A stretch of DNA of 64,000 bases from Clostridiales bacterium (GTDB lineage: Bacteria; Bacillota; Clostridia; Oscillospirales; Oscillospiraceae): NCBI GenBank assembly GCA_902363045.1, contig CABIYX010000009.1, forward strand, positions 25,222 to 89,221. Reading direction: 5' to 3'. The stretch's first letter is position 1. Each line of letters starts with the position of its first letter. Position numbers and translations under genes: made by a program. This document shows, one piece after another, positions 53,414 to 62,121 of the stretch. The notes beneath the pieces are model-generated. The model did no database searches. It was not told the DNA's origin and was given only the letters and a program-made list of their open reading frames with translations.

Positions 53414-53429
53414 CAGAATGGGAAAATGC

Positions 53430-55088
53430 TCACTTTAATGTGATATTTTGTACAGCAGTAAAGTTTGCATCAGGCGGAAAATCGTAGTTTGCAATCTTAT
53501 CACTATATACTGCAAGTTGGTGAGGATACACCAGAGGTGTAGTAAGGCACTGATCCGCCATCGTAGTCAAAATAATTCCATAAATCTCTTGGATTCGTTC
53601 CTCGTCAGTAGTAGATTCCAATTCTGTAATCAGATCGGCACCGCCCGGCAAGTATGCAGCGACCTGGGAGATAATTGGGTCCATGGCCATGCTGGGATCG
53701 ATATTACCGATCGTATTGCCCGGATCATAGAAACCGCCTTGTGTTTTAAATAAGGTAAGGCCGTACTCTCCAGTTGTAATCATTGCATACCAGTCCATCA
53801 TTTGTGCAGACTGCGGTGTAAGTTCGATTCCGATTTTCCCTAACTGGTCGCAGATATAAACAACCAAGTTATCATCAGAAGCGGAGCCTGCTTGGTACTG
53901 GAACGGAGAGGATAGTTTCTCACCGTCCTTTTCACGGATGCCATCGCCATCCGTATCAATGTATCCTGCTTCATCAAGCAATTGGTTTGCCCTGTCTATA
54001 TCATAAGAGTATACGGTTTGCTCTACATCACAATAGGGTAGGGTCTTCGGGAAGAATGTATCTGCTTTTTCATACAGGCCGCCATAAATGCTCTCAGAAA
54101 TTGCATCTTTGTCTAAGGCCAATGTAATGGCTTGGCGAACAACTTCATCACCGAACATAGAGCTACTTAAATTGTAACCAATATATCCGGTGCGGAAAGA
54201 TTTGTCGTCAACCTTGGCGCCAAATCCCTCAGTGTTTTGCATTTCCACAAAACTTTCGTTGGAGACGTTCGTGATTCCTGCGACAAAATCAATCTCCCCG
54301 TTTTTCAATGCGAGAATTTTAGCATCATTGTCAGGAATGCTCTTGATAGAAAAACTCTCAACATCAGGTCTTTCACCCCAATAGTAGGGATTGCTCTCGA
54401 AATTCCAGGTCTGCCCGTCATTATCTCCAGCATACATATAGGGACCTGTACCATAGGTTGCAGTTTCAAAAGTATCCTTTTTCGTTAAATCATCATTAAG
54501 TTGTTCACTCGATACGATTCCGAATGGATTCGCCAAACACAGCTCCCGCAGCGCATTATAATAAGGTTGCGTCAGATGCATTTCAACAGTATAGTCATCA
54601 ACGACCACTGCATCTTCAATAATTGTAGACAGGCGGCCATAGGTTCCATTGTATTGCCCCAAATTGATGGGAACGGCCAAAAGCGATTTGGCAACATCTT
54701 CCGCAGTCAGATCGCTACCATCAGAAAATTTCACATCATGCCGTAGATTGAATGTGTAGACCGTTCCATCTTCGCTAATTGTCCAATCCTCGGCCAGACC
54801 ACCAACGTATTCTCCATCTTGATATTCTACAAGCACATCGTAGAAATTGCTAAGATAATATGTGATACCGAAGTTGCTTGCCGATACATCGGGCGTCATA
54901 ATTGTATAGAAATTTTCAAATCCCCAACTTTCGGCCAAAGTGATGTGGTTGGTTTCCGTTTCCTCCACAACATCATTGCCCGAAGTAACAGGCGTTTCTG
55001 AGTTTTCGCCATTGTCGCCTGTACAGGCAACCAACGAAACCATCATGGCCGCAGCCATAAGAATCGTTGCAAGTCTTTTGAATTTCAT
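53430..55088 (-). CDS. Opp/Dpp-type substrate-binding lipoprotein (SBP family 5)
   Basis: The 552-residue protein has a lipoprotein signal peptide ending VSLVAC (lipidated Cys 22) and a solute-binding fold with YTFNLRHDVKFSDGSDLTAEDV, ATYGTGPYMY and RQAITLALDKDAISE, typical of OppA/DppA/NikA. It should capture a peptide, nickel- or metallophore-like ligand and pass it to the permease encoded upstream. Confidence 0.93.
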   Translation of the reverse strand: MKFKRLATILMAAAMMVSLVACTGDNGENSETPVTSGNDVVEETETNHITLAESWGFENFYTIMTPDVSASNFGITYYLSNFYDVLVEYQDGEYVGGLAEDWTISEDGTVYTFNLRHDVKFSDGSDLTAEDVAKSLLAVPINLGQYNGTYGRLSTIIEDAVVVDDYTVEMHLTQPYYNALRELCLANPFGIVSSEQLNDDLTKKDTFETATYGTGPYMYAGDNDGQTWNFESNPYYWGERPDVESFSIKSIPDNDAKILALKNGEIDFVAGITNVSNESFVEMQNTEGFGAKVDDKSFRTGYIGYNLSSSMFGDEVVRQAITLALDKDAISESIYGGLYEKADTFFPKTLPYCDVEQTVYSYDIDRANQLLDEAGYIDTDGDGIREKDGEKLSSPFQYQAGSASDDNLVVYICDQLGKIGIELTPQSAQMMDWYAMITTGEYGLTLFKTQGGFYDPGNTIGNIDPSMAMDPIISQVAAYLPGGADLITELESTTDEERIQEIYGIILTTMADQCLTTPLVYPHQLAVYSDKIANYDFPPDANFTAVQNITLK

Positions 55089-55138
55089 CGCAAACTATCC
55101 TTTCATTTTATTTCTGCTATGATCAATTCCAACAATGA

Positions 55139-55906
55139 TTATGTATCAGTAATTCCACTCGCATATAAAAGCGTCTTGCTGTATTCGCTTGTAAATACTG
55201 ATATATCTCCAGAAAATTCAACCTGTTCAATCAAGGTGGAATTTCTCATAACCAAAATTACGTCAGCAATAACGACGGCTAACTCCATATCATGTGTAAT
55301 AAATATAAGGGTAAATGCGAGTTTCCTCTGCAAGTCAACAATTTCTTCAATGATCTTCTTGCGTAAAGGAAGGTCAAAGCCATTTGTTGCCTCATCAAAA
55401 ATTAGACACTTAGGTTCTGCTGCCAAGGCCCTTGCAATAGCGACTCGTTTTTGCTCGCCCCCAGATAATTCTGCGGGAAGACGCGAGTAGTATTCAACAG
55501 GCAAATTACATAAATCCATCAGATCATGACACCTTTTTTTGCGTTCTCCTTTGTCTAAATGAAAAAAACACAAAAGAGGTTCTTCGATTGATCTACCCAC
55601 GGACATTTTAGGATCTAATGCAGATGAAGAGTCCTGTTGAATAATTTGGACTTCCTTGAAGTAATTTGTATGAACCTTGTGTTTACCGTAAACAGGCATC
55701 CCATCGACATAGATATTCCCCGTCGTAGGACGCTGGAGGCCCGCAATCATTCTGGCGAGTGTTGTCTTACCTGACCCTGACTCACCAACGATGGCATACC
55801 GTTCACCATCAATGAATTGGATTGAAACTGGGGAAACCGCCATGAATCCCTCTTTGGAAAACGGATTGCGGGCAAAAGTGCAACTTACATCTTTCGCCTC
55901 AATCAT
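55139..55906 (-). CDS. Opp/Dpp-type ABC ATPase (DppF/NikE-like)
   Basis: The 255-residue ATPase has Walker A GESGSGKTT, Q-loop QQDSSSALDPKM, signature LSGGEQKR, Walker B CLIFDEATNGFD and a switch histidine in FITHD. It lacks the extended C-terminal dipeptide domain with clustered cysteines. It forms a pair with the next upstream ATPase. Confidence 0.92.
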   Translation of the reverse strand: MIEAKDVSCTFARNPFSKEGFMAVSPVSIQFIDGERYAIVGESGSGKTTLARMIAGLQRPTTGNIYVDGMPVYGKHKVHTNYFKEVQIIQQDSSSALDPKMSVGRSIEEPLLCFFHLDKGERKKRCHDLMDLCNLPVEYYSRLPAELSGGEQKRVAIARALAAEPKCLIFDEATNGFDLPLRKKIIEEIVDLQRKLAFTLIFITHDMELAVVIADVILVMRNSTLIEQVEFSGDISVFTSEYSKTLLYASGITDT

Positions 55907-55912
55907 AGATAA

Positions 55913-56683
55913 TCACCGCCTTTCCAACGTACAAGCACTAAGCAGATATTTTGTATATTCTTCTTTAGGTTCATTGAATATCTGCTCTGTTGTCCCTGCC
56001 TCGACCAACTGGCCATCATTCATTATTAAAATTCGATCCGCCATTGACGCCGCTCTTAAATCATGTGTAACAAATAAGATCGCCATGCCGCCACTGCATA
56101 ACTGCCTAAGTAATTGCATCAATTCAATTCGGTTACAGGCATCTATTGCTGTAGTCGCTTCATCAGCAACCAATATAGTAGGCTGATTGATTAGTGCTGC
56201 TGCAATCATAATCCGCTGCAACATCCCACCTGAAAGGGCATCAGGGTAACTCTTCAGTATCCGTTTCAAATCATCAAGGCCCAACTGTTGTAGTGTGTTG
56301 CTCACTAATAGTTGTAATTCCTGCCGCGATATTTGGGGGTTATGTAAGTAACATGTTTTTTCTAATTGCCTTCCAATACGCAGCGATGGATTAAATGCTG
56401 TCATGGGGTTTTGCATAATATAGCATATTTCTTTACCGTAGATTGCCTGCAATCGTTTCTTTGAACAGTGCAGCAAGTTTTCCCCCCTATAAAGCACCTC
56501 ACCTGAAATGGAATAATTAGAACTAAGTAAGCCCATAACGGCCTTGCATACCGTCGTTTTTCCTGCCCCAGAGCTGCCCACAATGGACAACATTTCTCCT
56601 CCATCTATTGAAAAAGAAATATCCTTTGCAATTTCTTCACCCGTTTTGAGAGTAATAGTGAGATCTCTGACGTCAAGAAACAC
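55913..56683 (-). CDS. Opp/Dpp-type ABC ATPase (DppD/NikD-like)
   Basis: The 256-residue ATPase has Walker A GSSGAGKTT, QNPMTAFNPSLRIGRQ, a signature LSGGMLQR, Walker B ILVADEATTAID and FVTHD. GTG 56683 is chosen because AAGGAGG lies 8 bases upstream; it overlaps the permease gene by 11 bp. It is the first ATPase of the importer. Confidence 0.92.
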   Translation of the reverse strand: MFLDVRDLTITLKTGEEIAKDISFSIDGGEMLSIVGSSGAGKTTVCKAVMGLLSSNYSISGEVLYRGENLLHCSKKRLQAIYGKEICYIMQNPMTAFNPSLRIGRQLEKTCYLHNPQISRQELQLLVSNTLQQLGLDDLKRILKSYPDALSGGMLQRIMIAAALINQPTILVADEATTAIDACNRIELMQLLRQLCSGGMAILFVTHDLRAASMADRILIMNDGQLVEAGTTEQIFNEPKEEYTKYLLSACTLERR

Positions 56684-57491
56684 TGATCTGGTCCTCCTTG
56701 CCAATAAAATCCCGAATACCTTCACCTAATAAATTAAAGCCCGCACAACAGATAATGAGGCATATGCCGGGATAAACAATTAGGGCGGGATTTGTATAAA
56801 TGCTGTTTCGAGCGTCATTAAGCATGGCTCCCCACTCCGGAGTACCAGCAATAAGGCCCACACCCAAAAATGCAAAACTTGATACCGATAGAATTGCTGA
56901 TGCTATTCCCGTGGTAAAATAGACAACAAACTGTGGCAATACATTCGGGATAATGTGGTGAAGTACGATCCGCATTGCAGATGCACCAGATACTCTTGCG
57001 GATTCTACATACCCCTTTCCACACTCGGTCTTTGCATAAGAACGCGCCATGCGTAAGAACCACGCAGACATAGAAATACCAATTGCAGTGATAATGCTCG
57101 CAACAGAATTGTTAATAACTGACACTAATGACATTGCTATTACTAAAAGCGGAAATGCCATAAATATATCGCACAACAATCGGATGACCTCATCTATTAG
57201 GCCACCTTTATAAGAAGTGTAGCATCCAATAAACAATGCAATCGCTGCTAGTACTATCAGCACAGGCACCGTAAGGCTTAGTGAATATCGCGCTCCGTAA
57301 ATTAAGCGCGAAAGTTCACACCGCCCCATTTGATCGCATCCAAGAGGATACTCGGCTGATGGCGGGGCATTTTTTAGTGCAAGGTTTGTTGCATTTGGGT
57401 CATTTGGGGCAAGGAGGGGTGCAGTTATCGCAATACAAATAAATAACGCAATAAGCAAAACACCAATGACAATTTGTGGATGTTTCCTCAT
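56673..57491 (-). CDS. Opp/Dpp-type permease (DppC/NikC-like)
   Basis: The 272-residue protein has six membrane helices and the permease signature near RMARSYAKTECGKGYVESAR, with an early PLGCDQMGRCELSRLIYGAR characteristic of DppC proteins. It overlaps both neighbours, as usual in these operons. Confidence 0.93.
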   Translation of the reverse strand: MRKHPQIVIGVLLIALFICIAITAPLLAPNDPNATNLALKNAPPSAEYPLGCDQMGRCELSRLIYGARYSLSLTVPVLIVLAAIALFIGCYTSYKGGLIDEVIRLLCDIFMAFPLLVIAMSLVSVINNSVASIITAIGISMSAWFLRMARSYAKTECGKGYVESARVSGASAMRIVLHHIIPNVLPQFVVYFTTGIASAILSVSSFAFLGVGLIAGTPEWGAMLNDARNSIYTNPALIVYPGICLIICCAGFNLLGEGIRDFIGKEDQISVS

Positions 57492-58438
57492 ACACGTTTC
57501 CTCCTATACGCAGGGCAAATAATGCCCGAGAAGATGTCTGCTGCAGTATTAAAAAGAACAAATAGGATTGCGCAAATAAGTACCACACCCGATATTCCAT
57601 ATACATCCATACTTTCGCACGCTTCAGTTAAATAGTATCCAAGACCCTGAATGGAAAAGACAGTTTCTATCAGTGCAGAGGTTCCAAAAACTGATGCGCA
57701 ATATTGTGCGAAAAGTGTTATGGCCGATGGAAATGCGTTCCTCAGGACCTCGCCGTATACAATTTTAGATGTGGAAAACCCCCTCGCTTTAGCGTAAGTA
57801 ACATAGTCACTTTTTAATTCGTTTATTACAGCAGCGCGCAAAACTCTGATAGAAATACAAGCAATTGGAATGGCAATAGAAATAGATGGCAATATAAGGG
57901 ATTTAATACTCCCGTCTGAAATCACACTAAATATCGGAATCTCAACTGCAAAAGCAATTAGCAGAATGAGTGCCAGCCAAAAACTCGGAACACATATACC
58001 AATTATGCAGATAACTCTTGTTGCATGGTCAAATGCTTTGTCTTTCCATATGACAGAAAACGCTGATATTAAAACGGTTAAAATAGCAACCCAGAGCATA
58101 GACATAATAACTAACATACATGTAACAGGAAGGGCATTTCTAATATTATCAATGACAGGCTTTCGATTGGTAATTGAAATACCCAAGTCCCCGGTAAGTA
58201 GTCCTTTTATATAATCTGCATATTGCTCAGAGAGTGTACCATCCAGGCCAAGTTCAACTCTCATTGCTTGGATTTGCTCTTCTGTTGCGAACAATGTAGT
58301 CTTTCTTACAAGCATTTCTGCCGGATCTGTACCGGTAAATATCTGCAAGCAAAAACTGAGAGTAACGACTCCCAAAGTCACAATTAGCAAGGTTATAATA
58401 CGTTTTACAATTCGCGCACTGATCCCCATACTGAACAA
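57488..58438 (-). CDS. Opp/Dpp-type permease (DppB/NikB-like)
   Basis: The 316-residue protein has six membrane helices, an early GTDPAEMLVRK and the cytoplasmic coupling loop SDYVTYAKARGFS. TTG 58438 with GGGGGG 8 bases upstream is the better start; ATG 58429 is possible. It is the first structural gene of the uptake operon. Confidence 0.92.
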   Translation of the reverse strand: MFSMGISARIVKRIITLLIVTLGVVTLSFCLQIFTGTDPAEMLVRKTTLFATEEQIQAMRVELGLDGTLSEQYADYIKGLLTGDLGISITNRKPVIDNIRNALPVTCMLVIMSMLWVAILTVLISAFSVIWKDKAFDHATRVICIIGICVPSFWLALILLIAFAVEIPIFSVISDGSIKSLILPSISIAIPIACISIRVLRAAVINELKSDYVTYAKARGFSTSKIVYGEVLRNAFPSAITLFAQYCASVFGTSALIETVFSIQGLGYYLTEACESMDVYGISGVVLICAILFVLFNTAADIFSGIICPAYRRKRV

Positions 58439-58462
58439 CTGATTTGCCCCCCATTCGCTCGA

Positions 58463-58483
58463 GGTTAGACATCGCTAACTAAC
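58463..58483. promoter_or_regulatory. Inverted repeat before dppB-like gene, possible metal-repressor site
   Basis: GGTTAG (58463-58468) and CTAACTAAC (58475-58483) form GTTAG-N6-CTAAC in the leader of the uptake operon. DtxR-type boxes are built from TTAG/CTAA elements, but the spacing here is not canonical, so this is only a candidate. Confidence 0.3.
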
Positions 58484-58489
58484 ACCCTT

Positions 58490-58517
58490 AAAAAGAACCG
58501 CTGAACGCGGCTCTTTT
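58490..58517 (-). terminator. Terminator between araC-like gene and uptake operon, possible attenuator
   Basis: AAAAGAGCCGC and GCGGTTCTTTTT on the minus strand form a stem with T5. It ends the araC-like transcript but also lies downstream of the promoter-like site at 58560-58607, so it may attenuate the dpp-like operon. Confidence 0.7.
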
Positions 58518-58577
58518 CACCATTCTCTAATTAACGTCAATTATGATAGCACAAGATCATATATTCGTCTATAACTG

Positions 58578-58607
58578 TTTAGGTCAAGTCTTAATCCATT
58601 TAGGTCA
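58578..58607 (-). promoter_or_regulatory. Direct repeats, likely AraC-regulator binding site
   Basis: TGACCTAAA on the minus strand occurs at 58607-58599 and 58586-58578, exactly 21 bp apart (two helical turns), as in AraC-type operators. The downstream copy is part of a -35-like TTGACC (58587-58582), with TATATG 18 bases further. The upstream copy overlaps the araC-like stop codon. Confidence 0.6.
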
Positions 58608-59573
58608 CGAGTATTTCAAACGATATGCGATAGGAGTCATTTCGTATACTGATTTGAATGCCCCAGAAAACTTTCCTTGATTTTCATACCCTGCAAGACT
58701 GGCAATTTCACCCACACTCAATGTCGGCTCTGACCTAAGTAATTCCGCAGCAGCCTCCATCCGTTTCCTTTTCATAAACGTGCCTAGAGAAGCACCGGAA
58801 ATTGACTTAAAGCAGCGTTTCATACTTGATTCCGAAACCCCATAAATCTCTGCTATCTCAGAAATATTTTTTTGTGTAAAAGGATTTTCAATAATATACT
58901 GATAGACCTGTTGAGTCCGCCGGGATACTTTCTCCGTAAACTGTTGGGGCGGCTCCACATAACTGTTATCCAGTTGGCTTAATAAAAGTAAGATTTCCAG
59001 GATTTTCAGCCAGTAATACGGCAATCTTATCTGGTTCTCAACGCTCAAGATCTCTGCAAAAATATGGTCGATTTTTTGTTTGGATTTTATTAAAAGAACA
59101 CGTCCTTCCGGACATAGAGTTGTGCGGATTTTTTGCAAGTCTATATGCCACTTAGAGAATTCATTGTCGAGAGTCGTCTGGGCTGTTTCTAGCTCCAAGA
59201 GAATGGTTATACCTTTATATTTATTGAAAGGGATTCTTGAATTGACAATAACCCGTTTATCATGGTATAGGCCAGATATACTTAAATCCTTTTCACCCAA
59301 GAAGGTAATTCCGCCTCCGACCATTTCAACTTCGTGTCCGCCCTCAAGGCAATAATTTATTTCTAAAAAATCTTTTTGGACATTTAGTGGCTGATAGCAA
59401 GAACTTAGATTTAGATCATTAAAAGACAGTTGAATACCTGGCGCAATATTATAACAGTGCATTTTCCCAGACCCGCTCTCATCCTCGTATCGCCGGAGGG
59501 TATAAAACTGGCGGGGCGTATCATCTGTATAATAAAATGCTCTGAATTCCGGAATATCAACAACATCAGCCAT
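58605..59573 (-). CDS. AraC-family transcriptional regulator
   Basis: The 322-residue protein has a ligand-binding N-terminal part (about 1-220) and a C-terminal double helix-turn-helix (about 222-322: NISEIAEIYGVSESSMKRCFKSISG ..., then LSVGEIASLAGYENQGKFSGAFKSVYEMTPIAYR). AraC regulators next to siderophore loci (YbtA type) activate uptake genes when the metallophore is present. AAAGGG precedes ATG 59573. Confidence 0.92.
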   Translation of the reverse strand: MADVVDIPEFRAFYYTDDTPRQFYTLRRYEDESGSGKMHCYNIAPGIQLSFNDLNLSSCYQPLNVQKDFLEINYCLEGGHEVEMVGGGITFLGEKDLSISGLYHDKRVIVNSRIPFNKYKGITILLELETAQTTLDNEFSKWHIDLQKIRTTLCPEGRVLLIKSKQKIDHIFAEILSVENQIRLPYYWLKILEILLLLSQLDNSYVEPPQQFTEKVSRRTQQVYQYIIENPFTQKNISEIAEIYGVSESSMKRCFKSISGASLGTFMKRKRMEAAAELLRSEPTLSVGEIASLAGYENQGKFSGAFKSVYEMTPIAYRLKYS

Positions 59574-59615
59574 ACTTATTTGCCCTTTCTTGGAAATCGT
59601 GATTGACTAAAGAAA

Positions 59616-59644
59616 ATGATAACGCAAGTGTATTCTAATTTCAA
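59616..59644 (-). promoter_or_regulatory. Promoter of the araC-like gene
   Basis: On the minus strand TTGAAA (59644-59639) and TATCAT (59621-59616) are 17 bases apart, about 45 bp before the start codon. Confidence 0.75.
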
Positions 59645-59677
59645 CAAGGATATGTAATTGAAGTATAATTAAAAGCA

Positions 59678-59710
59678 GGACACATGCCACACGGTGTGTA
59701 GCATGTGTCC
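59678..59710 (-). terminator. Hairpin at the right end of the element
   Basis: GGACACATGC (59678-59687) pairs with GCATGTGTCC (59701-59710). On the minus strand it is followed by TGCTTTTAATT. It may now stop transcripts from the NlpC/P60 gene entering the element. Confidence 0.7.
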
Positions 59711-59767
59711 CAACTTACTGAACCTGGACGGTTTTAAATGATACCCTTATGCGGCCGGGCCCTTCAC

Positions 59768-59783
59768 GCTCTGCCGCTGTTTT
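59768..59783. repeat. Right arm of the terminator hairpin split by the element
   Basis: GCTCTGCCGCTGTTTT is the exact complement of 8852-8867. It lies 22 bp beyond the stop codon of the NlpC/P60 gene, where its terminator would be expected. Confidence 0.75.
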
Positions 59784-59805
59784 ACGTTCGTTTTATGTTC
59801 AGACC

Positions 59806-60669
59806 TCAGGCCAGGCGGCGCGCGCCCACGAACCCGGTGCCGTAATAGGCGGAGTCCATGTCGCTGACGATGACGCCCACGGTGGGGGTGGAGGCGTGGA
59901 CAAACTGGTTCCCGCCGATGTAGATGCCCACATGGGTGGCCCGCTTGCTGCTGTTGCCGTTGTTAAAGAACACCAGGTCGCCGGGCTGAAGCTGGCTCTT
60001 GGAGACGGCGGTGCCGTTGTCCATCTGCGCGGAGGCAGTGCGGTTGACGGAGTAGCCGAAGTGCTTGCACACATAGGTCACAAAGCCGGAGCAGTCAAAG
60101 CCGCTGGGGCTGGAACCGCCGTAGACATAGGGGTAGCCCACATACTGCTGGGCGAACTGGGCGATCTCGCTGCCCTTTCCGGCGGCAGAGGCTGCCGCCG
60201 CGTCCACCTGCGCCACATAGTCGCTGCTGACATAGCCGCCGTCGATCTGATACCAGCCTCCGGCTCCGCCGATCAGCTCCTCGATCTCCACGATGGTCCC
60301 CACCGACAGGGAATCCACCTTCTCCGCGCCGGCGCTGGGGCCGGAGCGGACGTTCAGGGGACCGGCCACGACCTGGCCGTAGATCTTTTCCTCCGTGACC
60401 TTCAGGTAGTCGCCGGTCACAAAGCCGGTGGTCCCGTTGTAGGAAATTTTATGCCACTTGCCGTCTCCGGTGGTGCTCAGCACATCCACCTGGGTCCCGC
60501 TGGACAGGGTGGTGAGGACCTGGGACTCGGCGCTGGCCTCCGCCCGGACATTCAGGCCGGAGTCGCTCACAACGGTGCCCACAGAGGCTGCAAAGGAAGG
60601 GGTGATCACAGCGGTGACCGCCAGGATACAGGCGGCCAGCTTCGCGGTCAGGGCTCTGGACAGGTGCAT
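59806..60669 (-). CDS. Secreted NlpC/P60 endopeptidase with two SH3 domains
   Basis: The 287-residue protein has a signal peptide (AACILAVTAVITPSFAA, cleavage about 28), two bacterial SH3 domains (about 30-92 and 94-152, each with LNVRxxP/A) and a C-terminal NlpC/P60 domain with GFDCSGFVTYV (catalytic Cys), ATHVGIYIGG (His) and a polar third residue. It should cleave peptide stems of peptidoglycan. GGAGG lies about 10 bases before ATG. Confidence 0.95.
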   Translation of the reverse strand: MHLSRALTAKLAACILAVTAVITPSFAASVGTVVSDSGLNVRAEASAESQVLTTLSSGTQVDVLSTTGDGKWHKISYNGTTGFVTGDYLKVTEEKIYGQVVAGPLNVRSGPSAGAEKVDSLSVGTIVEIEELIGGAGGWYQIDGGYVSSDYVAQVDAAAASAAGKGSEIAQFAQQYVGYPYVYGGSSPSGFDCSGFVTYVCKHFGYSVNRTASAQMDNGTAVSKSQLQPGDLVFFNNGNSSKRATHVGIYIGGNQFVHASTPTVGVIVSDMDSAYYGTGFVGARRLA

Positions 60670-60727
60670 GGTGGGGGTTCCTCCATTCTCTCTTTACACA
60701 GTATCGTTTGTACAGGGATGAGGGGGC

Positions 60728-61018
60728 TTACTTACCGCTCAGCGCCCGGTCCAGCCAGACCGCAGCCACGTCCATTGCGGCGTAGAGGTTATCCTTCTCG
60801 CTTTTCTTGACCACGCGGTCCCGGCTCTTCAGGTCCGGGTCGGTGAGCTGAAGCTGCACGCTCACCTTGGTGGCTACCTCCAGATCGTTCACCTTCTGGG
60901 TGGCCAGCACCTGGAGCATGATGATATATTTCTCGGCCATCGTGCCGTAGTAGATCAGGTTGTCCTTCCGGCGAAGGGGGTGCCCTTTATAGGAAAGAGG
61001 GAGCTTTTCGGATGCCAT
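60728..61018 (-). CDS. Conserved small cytoplasmic protein (96 aa)
   Basis: The protein reads ASEKLPLSYKGHPLRRKDNL, YGTMAEKYIIMLQVL, and ends in a helix with DVAAVWLDRALSGK. AAGGAGG precedes ATG 61018, while the longer frame upstream has no signal. No function was recognised. It lies upstream of the NlpC/P60 gene and could share its transcript. Confidence 0.78.
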   Translation of the reverse strand: MASEKLPLSYKGHPLRRKDNLIYYGTMAEKYIIMLQVLATQKVNDLEVATKVSVQLQLTDPDLKSRDRVVKKSEKDNLYAAMDVAAVWLDRALSGK

Positions 61019-61247
61019 GGAATTCCTCCTTGAGATTTTAATGCGATTTTCATGTTGTAACCGAATTGTAACATATTCATAACCAATTGTCAAACCTTTC
61101 CCGGCTCTTTTTTTTCGTAAAAATTTTCCTGGAATTTTGGACTTTCTGCCGGCCCCCCCTCTTTTCCCCTCTTTCCCCCGCGCTTTGCCGCGGATCTGCC
61201 GTTTCCGGGCGGGATGCGGCGTTTTCCAGGAGCCATAAACGCAAAAT

Positions 61248-61278
61248 GAAGCCAGCCCTTTGAAAAAGAGCTGGCTTC
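61248..61278 (-). terminator. Intrinsic terminator
   Basis: GAAGCCAGC (61248-61256) pairs with GCTGGCTTC (61270-61278), with ATTTTG following on the minus strand. It ends the gene at 61290-61742. Confidence 0.8.
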
Positions 61279-61289
61279 CAGGTTCAAAT

Positions 61290-61742
61290 TTAAGATACTT
61301 CAACGCTGATCGTTCCGGAAATATTCTTTTCCTCCGCTTTGAGGAAACAACCCCATTCAGAATGGTTCCACAGGGTAAAGGTGGTTGGCTCATTGCAGTC
61401 AATATAACTGTAAACCGATGTTCCGGCGTTCATATCCTTGAGCATCACATTCAGTCTTGCGTATGTAGGCTTCCACGTTCCCTTGATCGTAATGTGAGAT
61501 CCATCGGTGTACTCACCACGGAAATCAGGAACTTCATAGTAATCACCACTGTCAGGAATATAGAATGAGTAGACATCTACACGGCCGCGGGGAGTGATCT
61601 GTCGGTCAACAAGAGTGAGTTCAAGGGGTTTGACGGAAGAAGAATCGATCTCGCAGATAGGGGCCATTTCAGCGGCAAGGGCTGGGACAGCCAGGGAAAG
61701 CGTCGTCAGAACTGCGATCAGGGACGAAAGAAACTTTTTCAT
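61290..61742 (-). CDS. Secreted hypothetical protein (150 aa)
   Basis: The protein has a signal peptide (KKFLSSLIAVLTTLSLAVPALAA) and a beta-rich mature part with one cysteine pair (IDCNEP, WGCFL). ATG 61742 follows AAGGAGG by about 11 bases; the frame upstream starts within the ribosome binding site. No family was recognised. Confidence 0.75.
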   Translation of the reverse strand: MKKFLSSLIAVLTTLSLAVPALAAEMAPICEIDSSSVKPLELTLVDRQITPRGRVDVYSFYIPDSGDYYEVPDFRGEYTDGSHITIKGTWKPTYARLNVMLKDMNAGTSVYSYIDCNEPTTFTLWNHSEWGCFLKAEEKNISGTISVEVS

Positions 61743-61763
61743 GCCATGTTGGACCTCCTTCAA

Positions 61764-62038
61764 ATTGATATGGATCCAGCAACCGATACCTCAGAACCGT
61801 TGATCTATGCTTAGACTGACATAACAAGCAAAAAAAGTCAATACAGTTCAAAAAAATAATGAAAAATCAACAGATCCACATCAGGAAAATCGTTGCCGGT
61901 CCCCATTTGGATATGATCGTCACGACCGCCATCCTCTTCCGCCTTCCTTGGTGCTGATTTGAGCCGCCCATTTTGCAGCGCGCCCTGTTTGACGCTCCAG
62001 ATCCGTTCAGGGAGCCGCCATGAACGGACTCCCACCCC
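61764..62038. other. Intergenic region without a gene
   Basis: No supported gene was seen. A short inverted repeat CCGTTCA/TGAACGG (62003-62009, 62021-62027) lies just upstream of the gltX promoter and might be regulatory. Confidence 0.4.
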
Positions 62039-62067
62039 TTGTCAAACCGGGGGAAATCCACTATAAT
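62039..62067 (+). promoter_or_regulatory. gltX promoter
   Basis: TTGTCA (62039-62044) and TATAAT (62062-62067) are 17 bases apart, about 55 bp before the gltX start. Confidence 0.88.
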
Positions 62068-62121
62068 AGTGCATCATAGCAAGAGAAACCGGCGCACGGC
62101 GCCGGGATGGAGGGAAACAGT

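Noticed and set aside
61867-62061. 64-65-residue minus-strand frames before gltX
   Set aside because: No ribosome binding site, overlapping alternatives in two frames, and they run into the gltX promoter.
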